Source: Clostridia bacterium (lineage in GTDB: Bacteria; Bacillota; Clostridia; Christensenellales; Borkfalkiaceae). From it: a DNA stretch of 14,866 nt. Shown here piece after piece: positions 14,687 to 14,866 of the stretch. Numbering within the stretch: position 1 is the stretch's first letter; the number at the start of each line of letters is the position of its first letter. Location of the stretch: contig JAGCMG010000087.1 of NCBI GenBank assembly GCA_017646555.1, forward strand, positions 1 through 14,866, read 5' to 3'. The position numbers and the translations under genes were made by a program. The notes under the pieces are model-generated. The model did not search any database, was not told the origin of the DNA, and saw only the letters and a program-made list of their open reading frames with translations.

Positions 14687-14866
14687 ATGTATAGAGGTGG
14701 TTTTGGCGTTGGTTTCGGCGGTGGTGGAAACCAAATGCAAAATCTTATGAAACAAGCGCAAAAAATGCAACAAGAAATGCAAAAGGCGCAAGAAGAACTT
14801 GAAGAAGCCGAAGTAGTAGGCACTTCTGGTAGTGGTATGGTTAGCGTTACTTGTAACGGTAAAAAG
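14687..14866 (+). CDS. YbaB/EbfC nucleoid-associated protein, N-terminal part
   Basis: The window ends after 60 codons of this small DNA-binding protein. The Gly-rich start MYRGGFGVGFGGGG is followed by the family helix QNLMKQAQKMQQEM and then EELEEAEVVGTSGSGMVSVTCNGK, which matches YbaB closely. YbaB forms dimers that bind DNA and almost always follows dnaX and precedes recR, as it appears to here. AAGGAG (14674-14679) is 7 bases before the ATG. The gap from dnaX is 17 bases with no terminator. The missing second half and any recR lie beyond the window. Confidence 0.9.
   Translation, partial: MYRGGFGVGFGGGGNQMQNLMKQAQKMQQEMQKAQEELEEAEVVGTSGSGMVSVTCNGKK

Overview
The window is AT-rich, densely coded DNA, almost all on the + strand, with good AGGAGG-type ribosome sites, sigma-A-like promoters and rho-independent terminators. 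Gene content and order (mrnC-rlmB-sigH and dnaX-ybaB blocks, a CwlD-like amidase, a DUF6062 protein) point to a low-GC Firmicute of the class Clostridia. It is probably a plant-glycan-using, possibly spore-forming gut-type bacterium. TGA is used as a stop, so the code is standard.

Left part (1-4220): the 3' end of engB (ribosome-assembly GTPase) is followed at once by a cytoplasmic GH2 beta-mannosidase. A bidirectional terminator separates this from a convergent minus-strand DUF6062 gene. A compact divergent promoter region then serves DUF6062 and a cytoplasmic acetylesterase-type alpha/beta hydrolase.

Middle (4221-5193): a short gene-free stretch holds phased A-tracts and four copies of TTATCAACA, a DnaA-box-like 9-mer, in 73 bp. 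Two of the copies form a perfect 10-bp inverted repeat. The stretch also holds a possible 19-codon leader ORF that overlaps the GTG start of a CwlD-like amidase.

Secreted glycan block (5250-11182): an extended -10 promoter precedes a lipoprotein with two InlB/Flg_new-type repeats, an X2-like module and a C-terminal beta domain. It is followed by two tandem GH36-type alpha-galactosidase paralogues. The first has an ordinary signal peptide and the second a lipobox. With the beta-mannosidase and esterase, these genes could together process acetylated galacto(gluco)mannan; this is inference, and no transporter or endo-mannanase lies in the window.

Right part (11298-end): a strong promoter drives a tightly overlapping housekeeping operon: mrnC (23S rRNA maturation), rlmB (23S rRNA 2'-O-methylation), a SigH-type sigma factor, dnaX (clamp loader) and ybaB (cut by the window end). 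The yacP gene usual between rlmB and sigH is absent, and sigH runs straight into dnaX.

No CRISPR array, tRNA, rRNA, insertion sequence or phage gene was seen. The most unusual DNA is the repeat/leader region at 4297-4476; the most unusual proteins are the paired GH36 enzymes and the modular lipoprotein beside them.
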